DNA of 8,043 nucleotides from Halodesulfurarchaeum sp. (GTDB lineage Archaea > Halobacteriota > Halobacteria > Halobacteriales > Halobacteriaceae): contig JAGXLJ010000042.1 of the NCBI GenBank assembly GCA_018334775.1, forward strand, positions 1 to 8,043, read 5' to 3'. Of this stretch, positions 6,432 to 8,043 are shown piece after piece (position 1 is the stretch's first letter; each line of letters begins with the position of its first letter). A model generated the notes under the pieces. That model searched no databases. It saw only the letters and a program-made list of their open reading frames with translations, and was not told the DNA's origin. The position numbers and the translations under genes were made by a program.

Positions 6432-6589
6432 TTGAAATATTTCCTCGGGCTTGCAGCCCTCGCGTTCATCATCGTGTACTTCGGGGCCCACTATATGGTG
6501 CTGTCCCGACACCAGGCGCTCTCGCTCGGACTGCAGTCACCCTCACTGGCGCGGCATGTTCCGGGACCTATCTGCTCACCGCGGTCTAA
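6432..6589 (+). pseudogene. Small two-helix membrane peptide gene with an apparent frameshift
   Basis: From the TTG at 6432 the frame encodes a hydrophobic helix (LGLAALAFIIVYFGAHYM) and continues with GC-rich third positions to about 6535. Beyond that it turns into an implausible Arg/Pro/Asn-rich tail. Stepping back one base near 6536 gives VTLTGAACSGTYLLTAV and a TAA at 6587-6589: a second hydrophobic segment, again with GC-rich third positions. A terminator-like hairpin starts 4 bases later. Together these suggest an original peptide of about 52 residues with two membrane helices, broken by a net +1 indel between roughly 6500 and 6540. No slippery heptamer is visible, so programmed frameshifting is unlikely; a sequencing error or real decay is more probable. 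I do not recognise the family. If read without a shift, the product would be 71 residues ending at 6647. Confidence 0.5.
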
Positions 6590-6592
6590 CCG

Positions 6593-6616
6593 AACAGACA
6601 ACAATTGGTCTGTTTT
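6593..6616 (+). terminator. Hairpin plus T-run, intrinsic-terminator-like
   Basis: AACAGAC (6593-6599) pairs perfectly with GTCTGTT (6608-6614) around an 8-base loop, and the 3' arm runs straight into TTTT (6613-6616). It starts 4 bases after the TAA at 6587-6589, the stop reached if the small upstream gene is corrected for its frameshift, and it sits well before the promoter of the next gene. Hairpin-plus-U terminators are not the rule in archaea but do occur. Confidence 0.5.
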
Positions 6617-6672
6617 GGACAACAACACCCGGCCTACACCGGACTGACAACTCCCGAGCCAGGGGAGCGATA

Positions 6673-6680
6673 CTTATCTT
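6673..6680 (+). promoter_or_regulatory. TATA-box promoter of the membrane protein gene
   Basis: CTTATCTT is centred about 29 bases before the ATG at 6705, the standard position for a leaderless haloarchaeal transcript. There is no Shine-Dalgarno between it and the start, which supports the ATG at 6705. The rest of the stretch 6617-6672 shows nothing else I can name. Confidence 0.55.
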
Positions 6681-6704
6681 ACCGTTCCATCACAACTCCC
6701 GGTA

Positions 6705-7349
6705 ATGGACCGCGGCACTGAATTAGCGGTGCTGCTTGGCAATACACGCCTCAACGCCGCGATCGGCTGGCTATTGCTCGCCATTCTAGCTCTCGTCGGC
6801 GTCGAAAGTGCCCTGGATGGCGACTGGGTCTGGGTGATCGTTTCCTTCTCGGTTGTCGGCCTCGGCATCCTCCCGTCACTGGTCTTCAGCGATCACTTCG
6901 TCATGCTCCCCTGGGAAGTTCTCGCACTCGGAATTGTGCCACTTGTTACTCGGGGCCTATTTGCCGGACTCGTCGCTGATATCGCCGCGTACCTGGCTGT
7001 CGCCGCTGTAGCACTCGTCATCGCCGTCGAATTGGAGGTGTTTACACCCGTTCGAATGACGACCTGGTTCGCCGTGTTCTTCGTCGTCGTCACGACGATG
7101 GCCACGGCCGGAATCTGGGCAGTCCTCCGCTGGCTCTCGGACGTCTTCCTCGGAACGACCCTGGTGTATTCGAGTCCCCCACCCGTCGACCCGGCCATCG
7201 AAGAAGTTGCCCTCAAGGCTCTCATGTGGGACTTCGTCGCCGCGACGGTCGGTGGCGTCCTCGCCGGCGTTATCTTTGCGTTGTATTTCCGCCGCCTGGC
7301 CGCCGGACGAACCAGATTGCCCCCGGCGGTTGCGGAGGCAATCGAATGA
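6705..7349 (+). CDS. Uncharacterised integral membrane protein, about six helices
   Basis: The 214-residue product is strongly hydrophobic, with likely membrane segments near residues 17-36, 42-62, 70-90, 92-112, 117-143 and 174-194. Loops are short except for a stretch at about 144-172 with SSPPPVDPAIEEVALKAL, and the C-terminal tail is short and basic-to-acidic (FRRLAAGRTRLPPAVAEAIE). There is no signal peptide distinct from the first helix and no catalytic motif. The sequence MWDFVAATVGG near 174-184, at the start of the last helix, and VELEVFTPVRM near 108-118 look like conserved features. They faintly recall small bacterial membrane proteins of the DUF2238/YjdF kind, but I would not assign that family. 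It has its own TATA-like box. A longer open frame exists antisense (6893-7597) but encodes no sensible protein. Function unknown. Confidence 0.8.
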   Translation: MDRGTELAVLLGNTRLNAAIGWLLLAILALVGVESALDGDWVWVIVSFSVVGLGILPSLVFSDHFVMLPWEVLALGIVPLVTRGLFAGLVADIAAYLAVAAVALVIAVELEVFTPVRMTTWFAVFFVVVTTMATAGIWAVLRWLSDVFLGTTLVYSSPPPVDPAIEEVALKALMWDFVAATVGGVLAGVIFALYFRRLAAGRTRLPPAVAEAIE

Positions 7350-7403
7350 GACTCAGCGAGCGGCTCGCAATCAGTCCTAGCTGACAGGGCCAGGTTATCG
7401 AGG

Positions 7404-7420
7404 GGTTCGGCCGTCGAACC
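7404..7420 (+). terminator. Hairpin downstream of the membrane protein gene
   Basis: GGTTCG (7404-7409) and CGAACC (7415-7420) form a perfect 6-bp stem with a GCCGT loop, about 54 bases after the stop at 7349. No T-run follows on the plus strand, so it may be a 3'-end stabiliser or terminator-like structure, or chance. The resemblance to a tRNA T-arm is superficial; no tRNA can be built around it. The rest of 7350-7440 holds nothing I recognise. Confidence 0.35.
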
Positions 7421-7446
7421 TTCACGGAGACCAGGACGGCGCGTAG

Positions 7447-7453
7447 TTTTATC
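7447..7453 (+). promoter_or_regulatory. TATA-box promoter of the dodecin gene
   Basis: TTTTATC is centred about 29 bases before the dodecin ATG, the expected distance for a leaderless transcript. It is directly followed by a short inverted repeat, CGGGG-ACGA-CCCCG (7453-7466), which would lie between the TATA box and the transcription start and so could act as a DNA operator rather than an RNA hairpin. Confidence 0.6.
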
Positions 7454-7478
7454 GGGGACGACCCCGTAGCCCACATCG

Positions 7479-7688
7479 ATGGTCTTCAAGAAAATCACGC
7501 TGACCGGAACAAGTGAGGAGAGTTTCGAACACGCGGCCGACAATGCCGTTGACCGTGCCGAAATGACCCTCGATAACGTGATGTGGGCCGAAGTCAAGGA
7601 AATGGGTGTAGAAATCGCCGGGGTCGAAGGACGCGAATATCAGGTTGAACTGGAAGTGGCCTTCAAACTCGAAGAACCCGAGGCCTGA
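7479..7688 (+). CDS. Dodecin, flavin-binding storage protein
   Basis: Dodecins assemble into hollow dodecamers that bind riboflavin or related flavins in stacked pairs, protecting cells from free flavin and its photochemistry. The 69-residue product starts [20 protein letters not shown] and matches the archaeal dodecin known from Halobacterium in length and pattern. W36, in NVMWAEV, is the tryptophan that sandwiches the isoalloxazine rings. Q55, in REYQVELEV, is the flavin-contacting glutamine. The fold order, strand-helix-strand-strand, is evident. The ATG at 7479 is fixed by the family N-terminus and by a TATA-like box about 29 bp upstream. It ends 4 bp from the stop of the convergent hisD gene. 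Monocistronic by context. Confidence 0.95.
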   Translation: MVFKKITLTGTSEESFEHAADNAVDRAEMTLDNVMWAEVKEMGVEIAGVEGREYQVELEVAFKLEEPEA

Positions 7689-7692
7689 CCAT

Positions 7693-8028
7693 CTACTCGT
7701 CAGCAAGTCTGACGGCCACACTTGCCTCGTGGGCGTCCAGACCTTCGGTTTTCGCGAGGGTCATGACAGTTTCTCCGAGGTCACCCAATGCGTCCCGATC
7801 CAGCCGTTGGACCGTCGTCGCCCGAAGGAACGTATCAACGGATAATCCACCAACCAGTTTCGCCTGACCGCCAGTTGGGAGGACGTGATTCGTTCCGGTT
7901 GCGTAGTCACCAGCGGCCACGGGTGTGTTTGCGCCCAAAAAGACCGAGCCCGCACTGTCGATTTTATCGAGAACAGCCTCCTCAGCAACAGTCTGAATCG
8001 AAAGGTGTTCGGCAGCGTAGGCCTCTCC
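7693..8028 (-). CDS. hisD: Histidinol dehydrogenase HisD, C-terminal part (5' truncated)
   Basis: HisD oxidises L-histidinol to L-histidine with two NAD+, the last two steps of histidine synthesis, in the cytoplasm, using a zinc ion. The visible 112 genuine residues are the C-terminal quarter or so. AYAAEHLSIQT contains the conserved Glu-His pair that acts in catalysis. GSVFLGANTPVAAGDYATGTNHVLPT contains a zinc-ligand Asp in GDY, and GGLSVDTFLR follows. Near the end, EGLDAHEASV supplies the zinc-ligand His. The frame remains open to 8043, but the last 15 bases (8029-8043) are sequencing adapter. The apparent N-terminal residues LFRS are therefore artificial and the true gene continues beyond the contig. 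It converges on dodecin with a 4-bp gap. No other his genes are visible. Confidence 0.95.
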   Translation of the reverse strand, partial: GEAYAAEHLSIQTVAEEAVLDKIDSAGSVFLGANTPVAAGDYATGTNHVLPTGGQAKLVGGLSVDTFLRATTVQRLDRDALGDLGETVMTLAKTEGLDAHEASVAVRLADE

Positions 8029-8043
8029 AGATCGGAAGAGCAC
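8029..8043 (+). other. Illumina TruSeq adapter remnant at contig end
   Basis: The final 15 bases, AGATCGGAAGAGCAC, are identical to the first 15 bases of the standard Illumina TruSeq read adapter. They interrupt hisD at the very end of the sequence, where adapter read-through is expected. These bases should not be treated as genomic. Confidence 0.95.

Noticed and set aside
6500..6540. Programmed -1 frameshift in the small membrane gene
   Set aside because: No slippery heptamer and no suitably spaced pseudoknot or stem is visible at the shift, so an indel is simpler.
6451..6705. 84-codon plus-strand frame between the eIF2B-like and membrane protein genes
   Set aside because: The composition is Trp/Arg/His/Thr-rich with no helix or motif, and it crosses the terminator-like hairpin and the next gene's TATA box. 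The frameshifted two-helix reading explains the region better.
7404..7420. tRNA T-arm-like GGTTCG hairpin
   Set aside because: No acceptor stem, anticodon arm or D-loop can be placed around it on either strand.
6893..7597. 234-codon minus-strand open frame, longer than the membrane protein it overlaps
   Set aside because: The product is a Thr/Arg/Ala-rich non-sequence, it also runs into the dodecin gene, and the plus strand has hydrophobic helices, proper promoters and a certain dodecin. It is a shadow.
1..8043. CRISPR arrays, insertion sequences, attachment sites, integrases, rRNA or riboswitches
   Set aside because: I found no regularly spaced repeats, no terminal inverted repeats with target duplications, no transposase or integrase motifs and no RNA gene signatures on either strand.

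Overview
The window is a piece of a halophilic archaeal (Halobacteria, haloarchaeal) chromosome. The predicted proteins are acidic, third codon positions are mostly G or C, several starts have a TATA-like box about 27-29 bases upstream and no Shine-Dalgarno (leaderless style), and nearly every recognisable protein matches a haloarchaeal core gene. The last 15 bases are an exact copy of the start of the Illumina TruSeq adapter, so the right edge is an untrimmed contig end and not biology. Nothing mobile, viral or CRISPR-like is visible.

Layout. Positions 2-952 (+) are the C-terminal (D2) part of a Cdc48/p97-type AAA ATPase, cut at the left edge. It converges on a replication operon read leftward: priS, the primase catalytic subunit (2931-1756), then a GINS replicative-helicase subunit (1753-968), 2 bp apart. 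A GNAT acetyltransferase (3455-2979) lies just upstream on the same strand. Across a 118-bp divergent gap begins a rightward RNA-repair and tRNA-splicing group: archease (3574-3993), the RNA ligase rtcB (4035-5495) and an eIF2B-alpha-like protein (5546-6397).

Next comes a short, probably broken gene for a two-helix membrane peptide (6432-6589), followed at once by a terminator-like hairpin. An uncharacterised six-helix membrane protein (6705-7349), a dodecin flavin-storage protein (7479-7688) and, converging on it, the C-terminal part of histidinol dehydrogenase hisD (to 7693) complete the window.

Working together: primase and GINS act at the replication fork. Archease activates RtcB, which in archaea joins tRNA halves after intron removal. 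The other genes have no clear shared pathway. I see no convincing new multi-gene system. The points most worth checking are the adapter at the contig end, the frameshifted small membrane gene, the eIF2B-like protein with the isomerase cysteine replaced by aspartate, the primase lacking its zinc-knuckle cysteines, and the unknown membrane protein.
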